From the NCBI RefSeq assembly GCF_009498035.1, contig NZ_CP034550.1, positions 2,542,001 to 2,606,000 on the forward strand: a stretch of 64,000 bases of DNA, read 5' to 3'. Of this stretch, positions 7,363-14,583 are shown in pieces. The notes below the pieces were generated by a model, which had not been told where the DNA came from, searched no databases, and saw only the letters and a list, made by a program, of their open reading frames with translations. This stretch comes from Saccharothrix syringae (GTDB lineage Bacteria; Actinomycetota; Actinomycetes; Mycobacteriales; Pseudonocardiaceae). The position numbers were made by a program, and so were the translations under genes. Position 1 is the first letter of the stretch; every line of letters starts with the position of its first letter.

Positions 7363-8075
7363 AGCAGCTCCGCCAGGTCCTCGACGACCACGTCCGCCCC
7401 GTGCGCGCGCAGCGCCTCGCGCTGGTTCGCCCGGTCCACGCCCACCACGTACCCGAAGTCGCCCGCCCGGCCGGCCTGCACGCCCGCCAGCGCGTCCTCG
7501 AACACCGCCGCGTGCGCCGGCGGCACGCCCAGCTCCCGCGCGCCCGCCAGGAAGGAGTCGGGCGCGGGCTTGCCCCTGAGCCCGTCGCGGATGATCACCA
7601 CGCCGTCCACCAGGGCGGTGGCGAACCGGCTCAGGCCGGCCGCGTCCAGCACCTTCCGGGCGTTGGCGGAGGAGGTCACCACGCCGATGGCCAGCCCGCG
7701 CCCCCGGACCGCCTCCAGGTAGCGCACCGTGCCCGGGTACGGGGTCACGCCCTCGTCCCGGATGATCGCCTCGATCAGCTCGTTCTTGCGGTTGCCCACG
7801 CCGTGCACGGTATCCGCGTCCGGCGGGTCGGCGGGCGTGCCCTCGGGCAGGGTGATGCGGCGCGAGGCCAGGAACGCGCGCACCCCGTCGTAGCGCGGGC
7901 GGCCGTCGACGTACTGGACGTAGTCCGATTCGGTGAACGGCGGCTCGCCGCGCGGGGTGAGGAAGGCGTCGAAGGTGCGCTTCCACGCGCGGCGGTGCAG
8001 CACGGCGGTGCTCGTGAGCACCCCGTCGAGGTCGAACAGGCAGGCGGTGATCGCGTCGGGGAGTCCAAGGGGCAT
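7359..8075 (-). CDS. pgmB: Beta-phosphoglucomutase, HAD superfamily
   Basis: 238 aa. It would convert beta-glucose 1-phosphate, the product of the coupled GH65 phosphorylase, to glucose 6-phosphate through an aspartyl-phosphate. HAD motif I is FDLDGVLTST with the nucleophile Asp and the acid/base Asp two residues on; motif II is VVTSSANARKVLD; motif III/IV is GKPAPDSFLAGARELG followed by AVFEDALAGVQAGRAG. The cap domain contains the sugar-binding WKRTFDAFL and YVDGRPRYDGVRAFL. It is the first gene of a two-gene minus-strand operon and is divergent from the NADH dehydrogenase gene, with only 71 bases between starts. Confidence 0.92.
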   Translation of the reverse strand: MPLGLPDAITACLFDLDGVLTSTAVLHRRAWKRTFDAFLTPRGEPPFTESDYVQYVDGRPRYDGVRAFLASRRITLPEGTPADPPDADTVHGVGNRKNELIEAIIRDEGVTPYPGTVRYLEAVRGRGLAIGVVTSSANARKVLDAAGLSRFATALVDGVVIIRDGLRGKPAPDSFLAGARELGVPPAHAAVFEDALAGVQAGRAGDFGYVVGVDRANQREALRAHGADVVVEDLAELL

Positions 8076-8146
8076 GTCCCGTGTCTACCCGGTTCCGGTC
8101 GGGGGTACCCGTCGTCGATACCGCCGTCGTCGGAGGGACCGAGACC

Positions 8147-9451
8147 ATGGGCAAGCCGCGGGTGCTGGTCGTCGGCACGGGCTTCGCGGGCTACCACTGC
8201 CTGCGCACCCTGGAACGCGCGCTGCCGCCGGACGCCGCCGAGCTGGTGGCCGTCAACCCGACCGACTACATGCTGTACGTGCCGCTGCTGCCCGAGGTCG
8301 CCGGCGGGTCGCTGGACCCGCGCCGGGTCGCCGTGCCGCTGCGGCCCAAGCTGCCGCGCACCCGGCTCGTGCAGGCCCACGCCACCGGCGTCGACCTGGC
8401 CGCGCGCACCTGCTCGGTGGTCGACGTGGAGGGCCGCGAGCAGGTGCTGGAGTGGGACCGCCTGGTGCTGACCGCCGGGTCGGTCACCCGGCTGCTGTCC
8501 ATCCCCGGCGTCGCCGAGCACGCCTTCGGGTTCAAGTCCGTCGCCGAGGCGGTGTTCCTGCGCGACCACGTGCTGCGGCAGGTCGAGCTGGCCGAGCAGT
8601 CCGACGACCCCGCCGAGCGCGCCGCGCGGGCCACGTTCGTCGTGGTCGGCGCCGGCTACACCGGCACCGAGCTGGTGGCGCAGGGGCAGCAGCTGACCAG
8701 GTCGGCGCTGCGCGGGCGCACCGGCCTGTCGGAGAGCGACATCAGGTGGGTCCTGGTCGACATGGCGCCCCGCGTGCTGCCGGGCCTGGACGAGCGGCTG
8801 AGCGCGCCCGCCGCGCGGGTGCTGCGGTCGCGCGGGGTGGACGTGCGGCTGGAGACCAGCGTCGAGGCGGTCACCCCCACCTGTGCCCGCCTCACCGACG
8901 GCTCGGAGATCGGCACCCGGACCGTGGTGTGGTGCGTGGGCGTGCGGCCCGACCCGCTGGTGGAGTCGGTGGCGGTGAAGACCGACAAGGGCCGGATCGT
9001 GGTCGACCCCGCGCTGGCCGTGCCGACGCACCCGCACGTGTTCGCCGCCGGCGACGTGGCCGCCGTGCCGGACGTGTTCAACGGCGGCAAGCCGACGCCG
9101 ATGACCGCGCAGCACGCGCAGCGGCAGGGCAAGCTGGCCGGGCGGAACGTCGCGGCATCCCTCGGCCACGGCACCGCGGGCAACTACCGGCACCGCGACC
9201 TGGGGTTCGTGGTGGACCTGGCCGGGGTGCAGGCCGTGGCCGACCCGCTGCACGTGCCGCTCACCGGGCTGCCGGCGAAGGTCGTGGCGCGCGGGTACCA
9301 CCTGCTGGCCATGCCGGGCAACCGGCTCCGGGTGGCCGCCGACTGGCTGACCGACCTGCTCGCCCGCCGCCAGGTCGTGCAGTTCGGGCTGGTGCCGGAG
9401 GCGGGCGTGCGGCTGTCGGACGCGGACAAGCTGCCGGTCAAGCGGTCCTAG
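8147..9451 (+). CDS. Type II NADH dehydrogenase-like FAD/NAD(P)-binding oxidoreductase
   Basis: 434 aa, started at the ATG preceded by GGAGGGA. Two Rossmann motifs are visible: VLVVGTGFAGYHCLRTLE at the N-terminus for FAD and VVVGAGYTGTELVAQ in the middle for NADH. The ATG region TRTVVWCVGVRPDPLVES and the FAD-contact HVFAAGDVAAVPD with MTAQHAQRQGK complete the NDH-2 pattern. Such enzymes pass electrons from NADH to menaquinone without pumping protons and sit peripherally on the inner face of the membrane. A paralogue with another acceptor cannot be excluded. It is monocistronic and converges on the DUF3140 gene. Confidence 0.86.
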   Translation: MGKPRVLVVGTGFAGYHCLRTLERALPPDAAELVAVNPTDYMLYVPLLPEVAGGSLDPRRVAVPLRPKLPRTRLVQAHATGVDLAARTCSVVDVEGREQVLEWDRLVLTAGSVTRLLSIPGVAEHAFGFKSVAEAVFLRDHVLRQVELAEQSDDPAERAARATFVVVGAGYTGTELVAQGQQLTRSALRGRTGLSESDIRWVLVDMAPRVLPGLDERLSAPAARVLRSRGVDVRLETSVEAVTPTCARLTDGSEIGTRTVVWCVGVRPDPLVESVAVKTDKGRIVVDPALAVPTHPHVFAAGDVAAVPDVFNGGKPTPMTAQHAQRQGKLAGRNVAASLGHGTAGNYRHRDLGFVVDLAGVQAVADPLHVPLTGLPAKVVARGYHLLAMPGNRLRVAADWLTDLLARRQVVQFGLVPEAGVRLSDADKLPVKRS

Positions 9452-9453
9452 GG

Positions 9454-9471
9454 GCTCAAGCGGGCTTGAGC
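9454..9471. terminator. Short hairpin between convergent genes
   Basis: GCTCAAG pairs with CTTGAGC around a CGGG loop, immediately after the oxidoreductase stop and overlapping the end of the DUF3140 gene. Weak but correctly placed for a bidirectional terminator. Confidence 0.4.
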
Positions 9472-9776
9472 GGGTCGTGCCCGATCGACATCAGCCGGTG
9501 CCGCCAGTGCGCCTCGCCGGCCGTCGGCTCCAGGTCGGCGCGGCGCTGCTCGTTGACCCGTTCCACCACCTTCCGCATGACCCTGACGTCCTCGGTGGTC
9601 AGGTCGGTGCGCCGCTTGCGCAGGACCCGCAGCACCTCCTGACCGGTCGGCGTGCCGGCCTGGTCGGGCAGGGCCTCGCTGTCCTCGTCCGCCGAGCGGG
9701 TGCGCAGCCAGTCCTCCAGCTCGTTCGAGGTCATGTTCACCACGCGGTGGAACTCTTCCCACAGGGTGTCGGTCAT
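9456..9776 (-). CDS. DUF3140 protein
   Basis: 106 aa. The N-terminus DTLWEEFHRVVNMTSNELEDWL is the signature of DUF3140, a small family common in actinomycetes, followed by a basic middle (EVLRVLRKRRTDLTTEDVRVMRKVVERVNEQ) and a C-terminal HWRHRLMSIGHDP. The length fits the family. Function is unknown; the size and basic helices would suit a nucleoid or RNA-associated role, but that is speculation. It is convergent with the NADH dehydrogenase-like gene. Confidence 0.82.
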   Translation of the reverse strand: MTDTLWEEFHRVVNMTSNELEDWLRTRSADEDSEALPDQAGTPTGQEVLRVLRKRRTDLTTEDVRVMRKVVERVNEQRRADLEPTAGEAHWRHRLMSIGHDPLKPA

Positions 9777-9851
9777 GGCGGGAGGGGTTGCCCGTCCGGA
9801 CGAGCGCGAAACGGGGCGTTCGGTGAACTTCGCCGCAACCCGGCTGAAGTT

Positions 9852-9879
9852 CGCCGCCCGGGGTGAACCCCGGGCGGCG
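9852..9879. terminator. Strong hairpin with TGAA tetraloop
   Basis: CGCCGCCCGGGG pairs perfectly with CCCCGGGCGGCG around TGAA. It lies upstream of, not after, the neighbouring genes (between divergent starts at 9776 and 9985), so it is either a terminator for an unseen short transcript or a leader structure of the secreted-protein gene. Confidence 0.45.
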
Positions 9880-9881
9880 AG

Positions 9882-9933
9882 GTCTTCACCGGAAGTCTTC
9901 GTCGAGAGTCTTCACCGAGAGTCTTCACCGAAC
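9882..9933. repeat. Four tandem 13-base repeats
   Basis: GTCTTC recurs at exactly 9882, 9895, 9908 and 9921, with unit consensus gtcttcaccgaga. The array directly precedes the promoter region of a secreted protein and directly follows a strong hairpin. Iterated sites of this kind can bind regulators cooperatively, although 13 bases is not an integral helical turn. Confidence 0.6.
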
Positions 9934-9984
9934 CCGAACACCGACCGGACGCGGTGCTCATCCGGGGGCGCGACCGTGGACGGC

Positions 9985-10359
9985 GTGAAGACGTGGATCG
10001 CCGCGCTGGCGGCAATGGGATCAGTCCTGGTCACCACGGGTGTCGCTGCTGCCCAGAGCGGTTACGCCCCCATCACGGTCGGGCCGGAGCGGGTGCGGGA
10101 GCTGTGCGAGGAGCGGGTGCCGCGGATCGAGGAGCGGATCGGGCGGCTGACCACGCGCGTCAACGGCGGACCGGAGGTGGAGGGGTCGGCGGCCTGGCTG
10201 CGGCAGCGGGCGGCGGAGGCCCGGGAGCAGGGGGACGCGGTGCGGGCGGACCGGCTGGAGCGCCGTGCCGGGCGGCTGGGTGAGCGGTCGGCCCGGCTGG
10301 CCGACGCCCAGCGCCGGGTGGACGACTTCCAGGCCCGGCACTGCGGTGGCGGGAGGTGA
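9985..10359 (+). CDS. Secreted coiled-coil-like small protein
   Basis: 124 aa from GTG 9985 (an alternative GTG is at 9976). An N-terminal signal peptide is clear: VKTWIAALAAMGSVLVTTGV followed by AAAQS, predicted cleavage near residue 24. The mature part is helical and heptad-like, rich in Glu, Arg and Ala (RVPRIEERIGRLTTRV; EQGDAVRADRLERRAGRL), with two cysteines (ELCEERV near the start and HCGGGR at the end) that could form a disulfide. No family recognised. Its stop overlaps the start of a 50-aa lipoprotein gene by four bases, so the two are probably co-translated and may work together at the cell surface. Confidence 0.7.
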   Translation: MKTWIAALAAMGSVLVTTGVAAAQSGYAPITVGPERVRELCEERVPRIEERIGRLTTRVNGGPEVEGSAAWLRQRAAEAREQGDAVRADRLERRAGRLGERSARLADAQRRVDDFQARHCGGGR

Positions 10360-10508
10360 GGGTGCTGGTGGCGGCGGTGCTGCTGGTCTCGCTGGTCGGG
10401 TGCCGGTCGGAGGGGGTGCCGGACCCCGGGTTCGACGAGGTCGAGTCGACGTTGAACAGCGTCGAGTCGACGTTGAACGACATCGAGGCCGAACTCGACG
10501 AGCCCTGA
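10356..10508 (+). CDS. 50-aa lipoprotein
   Basis: A short GTG-started frame overlapping the previous stop in a GTGA arrangement. The product has a textbook lipoprotein signal, MRVLVAAVLLVSLVGC, with Cys16 as the lipidation site, leaving a 35-residue acidic mature peptide containing two copies of VESTLN separated by two residues (DEVESTLNSVESTLNDIEAE). Near-total G/C at third positions and the coupled start support coding. No family known to me. The heptad-like tail may pair with the helical secreted protein encoded just upstream. Confidence 0.65.
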   Translation: MRVLVAAVLLVSLVGCRSEGVPDPGFDEVESTLNSVESTLNDIEAELDEP

Positions 10509-10577
10509 TGCCGACCGGCCCCGTCCCGCCCGGCTCCGGCCGGTCCGCGGGGCTGGGGTCGGCACGCGTGGCTTCGC

Positions 10578-10614
10578 CCGGCTCGCGGGGGCCCACCGGA
10601 CCCCCGCGAGCCGG
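10578..10614. terminator. Bidirectional hairpin terminator
   Basis: CCGGCTCGCGGGGG (10578-10591) pairs perfectly with 10601-10614 around a nine-base loop, between the convergent lipoprotein and SRPBCC genes. Confidence 0.75.
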
Positions 10615-10630
10615 CCGCCGTTCCCCCTGC

Positions 10631-11248
10631 TCAGCCGCTCACCTCAGGCGCGAACTGGGCCTTGGACACCCCGACCGCCTCCGCCAGCGCCTCGGCCGTC
10701 GAACCGCCCTGCTCCTCCACCACACCCGCCCACAGGTCGATCGACCCGAGGTTGAACCGCTGCACCTCGGGCGAGTTGGCCATGGCCACCGGGTCGGCGT
10801 CCGCGGGCAGGTCGCCGCCGAGGAAGAGGGCCAGGCCCAGCAGCCCGCCGTCCCAGCCGGGGCCGACGTAGAGGGCGCCCACGCCGCCCGCCGCCATCTC
10901 CGGCGGGACGGTGTGCTCCAGCTCGACGGTCGTCCGCTCGCCCCGCGGCAGCAGCCGCACCTCGACGACGGAGAACTCGCCGCCGAAGGTGACCCGGAGC
11001 AGCTTCGGCGGCGCGCAGGTCAGGATGTCGCCGCCCGCGTTGCCCTCCAGCTGGAAGTCGCCGCCCTCCCGCAGGTCGCCGCTGACCGGCAGGAACCAGC
11101 GCCGCAGGCGGTCCGGGTCGGTCAGCGCGTCCCACACGTCCTCGGCCGCCGCGTCGTAGGTGCGGCGCAGCAGCACCCCCACGACCTCCCCGTTGTCCCT
11201 GCTCAGCTCGCGGCCGATGGACTTGAGGTGGTCGGCGAAGTCGATCAC
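10631..11248 (-). CDS. SRPBCC/AHSA1-family protein
   Basis: 205 aa from GTG 11248, which overlaps the stop of the ArsR gene by three bases within GTGA. The core VLLRRTYDAAAEDVWDALTD, RLRRWFLPVSGDLREGGDF and LLRVTFGGE is the activator-of-Hsp90-ATPase (AHSA1) START-like fold that makes a hydrophobic cavity for small ligands. ArsR-SRPBCC pairs are common in actinobacteria; the regulator normally controls expression of its partner. Ligand and reaction are unknown. The C-terminal ~60 residues (NSPEVQRFNLGSIDLWAGVV onward) extend beyond the minimal domain. Confidence 0.85.
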   Translation of the reverse strand: MIDFADHLKSIGRELSRDNGEVVGVLLRRTYDAAAEDVWDALTDPDRLRRWFLPVSGDLREGGDFQLEGNAGGDILTCAPPKLLRVTFGGEFSVVEVRLLPRGERTTVELEHTVPPEMAAGGVGALYVGPGWDGGLLGLALFLGGDLPADADPVAMANSPEVQRFNLGSIDLWAGVVEEQGGSTAEALAEAVGVSKAQFAPEVSG

Positions 11249-11589
11249 TGTTGGTCTCCCTTGAGTCGCCGCTCGCGCTTGCCGCGCGCGAGCTCGGTCG
11301 CCAGCGCGTCGAGGTGCCCGCTCCAGAACCGGCGGAACCGGTCGAGCCACTCGTCCACCTCGCGCAGCCCCCGGGCGTCCACCGCGTAGAGGCGGCGGTT
11401 GCCCTCCGCCCGGACCCGGGCGAAGCCGTGCTCGCGCAGCACGCGCAGGTGCTGGGAGACGGCGGGCTGCGAGATGCCGAACTCCTGCCGGACCACCTCC
11501 GTGACCGCGCCGGAGGACAGCTCGCCGTCGGCGAGCAGCTCCAAGATGCGGCGGCGGACGGGATCGCCGAGGACGTCGAACGCGTGCAC
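11245..11589 (-). CDS. ArsR-family winged-helix repressor
   Basis: 114 aa. The helix-turn-helix is DVLGDPVRRRILELLADGE, then GISQPAVSQHLRVLREHGF, and the wing is VRAEGNRRLYAVD, all standard for ArsR/SmtB regulators. No metal-binding cysteines are present, so it probably senses a non-metal signal or is constitutive. The C-terminal helix EVDEWLDRFRRFWSGHLDALATEL is typical of the subgroup co-encoded with SRPBCC proteins. It is the first gene of the pair and its upstream DNA (11590-11707) is a comparatively AT-rich promoter region shared with the divergent hypothetical gene. Confidence 0.9.
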   Translation of the reverse strand: MHAFDVLGDPVRRRILELLADGELSSGAVTEVVRQEFGISQPAVSQHLRVLREHGFARVRAEGNRRLYAVDARGLREVDEWLDRFRRFWSGHLDALATELARGKRERRLKGDQQ

Positions 11590-11707
11590 GACCAGTATGT
11601 TTCAGCCTCAGCTTATATAAGTCAACACTTGGGACTCCAAAATTGTCGGTGGTAGGTGGCACCATCTTCGAACGGATGTTCGGTACGCGTTCGAAGGGAG
11701 CTGTGCG

Positions 11708-12355
11708 ATGCGTGTTCGACTCGATCCCCGTCAGTGGCCCGGCCGTGTCATCCCAGAGACCGACGCCGAGATCGACACGGCGGTCGAGGCGCTCTGCCTC
11801 CGCGCGAACTGGCCCGACGGCAACAGGGCGGCCCTGCGCCGCGTCGTCGGGCCCTGGTTCGCCGAGGGGTGGTGCGTCGATGCCCTGCTGGCGGCGGTCG
11901 ACCGCAGGCCGGACGGCAACAGCCAGGGCAGCCCGAGGAACCGCGACCAGGTAGCGCACGACTTCCTCCGTGCGCGGCTGAGGTCGTGGTGGCAGGGGGG
12001 CGCGCGCCGAGCGCGCCCCCCGGTGCCGGGCATGACGCTGGGGGCGTGGTGGCGCATCAACCGCCGCAACGCGCGCCTCACCCAGCCCCGGCCGGCGCGC
12101 CCCCTCAGCGCGGCGGGCACGCTGGCGCGGGAGCAGTCGCGCGAGCGCGTGCGGGCGAGGCTGAAGGACCCGGTCGAGCGGTCGAGGGAGCTGGCGAGGC
12201 GCAGGCAGGAGGTCCTGGACAGCCTGCTGGTGCCGGGGCAGAAGCCCCCGACCTTCGAGGACTCCCGCCGGTTGCTGGCGGACATCCAGGTCCCGACCCA
12301 CCCGGTCTGCAGCAAGTGCGGCTGTCGGCAGGGAGTACTACCATCGGCGGCTTGA
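11708..12355 (+). CDS. Hypothetical basic protein with C-terminal Cys motif
   Basis: 215 aa from an ATG preceded by GAAGGGAG. The sequence is strongly basic (GGARRARPPVPGMTLGAWWR; RERVRARLKDPVERSRELAR) and ends with PVCSKCGCRQG, a C-x2-C-x-C cluster that could bind zinc or form disulfides. The N-terminus (LDPRQWPGRVIPETDAEIDT) and the central WFAEGWCVDALLAAVDRRPDG suggest a small helical domain. I do not recognise the family. Composition and the terminal Cys cluster fit a nucleic-acid-binding protein; it resembles hypothetical proteins near integrated elements, but no integrase is visible here. Confidence 0.65.
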   Translation: MRVRLDPRQWPGRVIPETDAEIDTAVEALCLRANWPDGNRAALRRVVGPWFAEGWCVDALLAAVDRRPDGNSQGSPRNRDQVAHDFLRARLRSWWQGGARRARPPVPGMTLGAWWRINRRNARLTQPRPARPLSAAGTLAREQSRERVRARLKDPVERSRELARRRQEVLDSLLVPGQKPPTFEDSRRLLADIQVPTHPVCSKCGCRQGVLPSAA

Positions 12356-13661
12356 ACAGCGGAAACGTCGGCGGCACCGCCGGGGTCGGCACCCGAGCCG
12401 CCTTCGTGGGCAGACACGATCGGGTGATCATCGGCGAGATGTGTACGTAAACGGGGGTCTGGATCATCGGTTAAGAGAATTCGGAGCCCCGAACCACCAC
12501 CCCCGTCCGACGACCCCCGAGTCGCCCCTGACCCCGACCTGACCCCGGCCCCTCCAAGCCGCCACCCTCCGACCCCCACCTCTCCGACCCCTCGCCCCTC
12601 CTTCCCAGCCGCCCCTCCGACTCCCCGCCCCTTTGACTCCCCTCCGCCCACCGCCGCCCGCCTCGGCTCCCGGACCAAGCCACCCCGGGACCACACACCC
12701 GCGGCCCCTACACCCCAAGCCCGCACGAGCACCGGCCACAGGAGCACTGGCCAAGAAACCCCGCCGTCGACCCCCGGCCACGGCACCTCCGGCCGCCCGT
12801 CGACCCAGCCCTTCAGCCCTGCCCTTTGACCCCGCCGAGCAACCAGGCCAGCCGACCGCAGTGCCTGCCCACAGCGGCCCTCACCCGCGACAGGCACCCA
12901 CCGGCAGCGGCGCACCCACCTGCGACGGTCCTAGCCCGCAGCGAACAGCCGCCCGCGGTGAAACCCACCCCTGCAGCGGCAGCCCCGGCATCGGCGAGGT
13001 AGTTGCAGCCGCCGACGCCCAAAGCCCGGATCGCAGTCGCCACGCCCGCAGCCGCCAGTCGTCGCAGCCCGCCGTAGTGCGCACCTCATCGCAGCCCGCC
13101 GGCCCGCTGCCGCCCACCGCTGCCCGCTGTCGCCCACTGCCCGCTGTCGCCCGCTTGCCGCCCATCCGCTGCCGCCCGCTTGCCGGTCACCTGCCGCGAT
13201 CGCCGCCGGCTGCCCACCGCCCGTTGCTGGCCGCCATCCGCCCGTTGCCGGCCGCCATCCGCCATCCGCCATCCGCCATCCGCCATCCGCCTGCTGCCAG
13301 CCGCCGGCCGTCAACCGGTCGCGACTGTTGCGGCTGTTGCGACCGCGGCGTCCCCGGTTGCGTTGGCTCGATCGCGTTTCGCCTGCTGGGGCGATGTTCG
13401 GCCGTCACGTTGGGGTCGCCGGAAAATGCTTGGCTGGGGCCGTTTTTGGCTGGGTGGCCAGCCGAGTGTCGTGGCGGTGTGGGGCGTGTTGGTGGTGTGG
13501 AGGGCCGCTGGGGCGGCTGGGGTGGTTGGGTGGGAGAAGTCGCTCGTAGGTGGAATTGTTGCGAGGTCAGGTCACCTGGACAGGTGAAATACTTCGTTGC
13601 ATCGTGGGCATACGGGGGCGGCTGGTGGCACGCGGGGCTCGCCTTCCGGTAGTAACGCCCG
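12356..13661. other. 1.3-kb gene-free, strand-asymmetric repeat-rich DNA
   Basis: From about 12,481 to 12,870 the plus strand is dominated by C and almost lacks G-runs (ccccgtccgacgacccccga-like text); from about 13,330 to 13,560 it flips to G-dominated text. Between them lie degenerate repeats. Open frames here are Pro/Arg/Trp-rich with no domain or ribosome site. The minus strand of the first block could form G-quadruplex-type structures. I see no gene; it looks like decayed or expanding low-complexity DNA. Confidence 0.6.
13217..13287. repeat. Nested tandem repeats (21-base x2, then 7-base x5)
   Basis: A 21-base unit (13217-13237) is repeated at 13238-13258 with one change, and its end merges into five perfect copies of the heptamer CGCCATC (13253-13287). 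Surrounding DNA (13,085-13,310) contains looser copies of cccgctgtcgc and cgcttgccgcc motifs. Slippage-prone. Confidence 0.8.
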
Positions 13662-14501
13662 GTGCTGAAATCCCGGCCCTGGCGAGTTTGGCTCGCTGGA
13701 GCACTGCTCGTCCCCGGTCTCCTTGCGGCATCAGGGGTTTACGCTCGCGCGCGGCAGGCGGGGTGGGACGGGGGTGTCGGCCGCGGGGGTGGGCGGCTGA
13801 CCTTGGTGATCCGCGCCGACGAGGTCGTGCTGGTGGGGGAGGCTGGGGACGACGCCGAGCGGGAGGCGTTGGTCGAGGCGGTTCGGGGGCGGGTCGACTT
13901 CTACCGTGTGACGGATTTGATCACTCTTACCGGTGAACGGTTGCCGGCTTCGCCGGGCAACGTGGTCGACCTGCTGCTGGCTGCCGCGCGCAGTGGGGTC
14001 ACCGGGTTCGCCGCCGGGTTCTCCGGGCAGCGGGTGGACGTCTCGGCCGTCGTGGCGGGGGAGGGGGCCGCCGAGGACTTGCGGCGGGCGGTTCGGCGGG
14101 TCTTCGCGGACGGCGCGCTGGACGTCGAGGTCCGGACGCCGGAGGTCGGGCCGCTGGACGTGGCCGCGCTCCAGCGTTCCGTCACCAACATGGTGCAGGG
14201 CGGTGGTGGGTTCCGCTTCGAACCCGGCACCACCGGCTGGGAGGGGTACGGGCCCGTGCTCGTCGGCCGCGTCGGTCGGCTGCTGCTGGTGGCGCCCCGG
14301 TCGACCATCACCCTGGTCGGGCACGCCTCCACCGAGCGGCCCGACGCCCGCGACCTCGCCCTCGCCCGGGTCGGGGTGGTGCGCGACCTCTTCGTCGCGC
14401 AGGGCGTGCGCCCGGACCAGGTCGAGACGTCCGTCAGCATCGACGCCGCACCGGAGGGGGCGGACCCGGTCGCCCGCCAGGTCGACGTCCTGATCCGCTA
14501 G
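13662..14501 (+). CDS. OmpA-domain envelope protein, ArfA/OmpATb-like
   Basis: 279 aa from GTG 13662. One N-terminal membrane anchor (VWLAGALLVPGLLAASGVYA) leads to two BON-like segments (LTLVIRADEVVLVGEAGDDA; VTGFAAGFSGQRVDVSAVVA) and a C-terminal OmpA-like peptidoglycan-associating domain, ITLVGHASTERPDARDLALA, RVGVVRDLFVAQGV and a terminal RQVDVLIR. This is the architecture of mycobacterial ArfA (OmpATb), made in an operon with small membrane proteins ArfB/ArfC and linked to ammonia release and acid adaptation. The next gene is ArfC-like, which supports the assignment. No ArfB-like gene lies between. Confidence 0.78.
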   Translation: MLKSRPWRVWLAGALLVPGLLAASGVYARARQAGWDGGVGRGGGRLTLVIRADEVVLVGEAGDDAEREALVEAVRGRVDFYRVTDLITLTGERLPASPGNVVDLLLAAARSGVTGFAAGFSGQRVDVSAVVAGEGAAEDLRRAVRRVFADGALDVEVRTPEVGPLDVAALQRSVTNMVQGGGGFRFEPGTTGWEGYGPVLVGRVGRLLLVAPRSTITLVGHASTERPDARDLALARVGVVRDLFVAQGVRPDQVETSVSIDAAPEGADPVARQVDVLIR

Positions 14502-14583
14502 CCACCCAGCCGCGCTCGGGAGCGGTCACCGGAAGTTCGCCGGTCTGCCAGGAGGTTCGCCGGTCGTGCCAGGAGGAGTGCCA

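Noticed and set aside
13253..13287. CRISPR-like array
   Set aside because: The seven-base units are contiguous with no spacers and no cas genes are present; it is a simple tandem repeat.
12813..13314. Minus-strand frames rich in repeated MADGGWR-like peptides
   Set aside because: The peptide repeats follow directly from the DNA heptamer repeats; there is no ribosome site, signal or consistent frame across the region.
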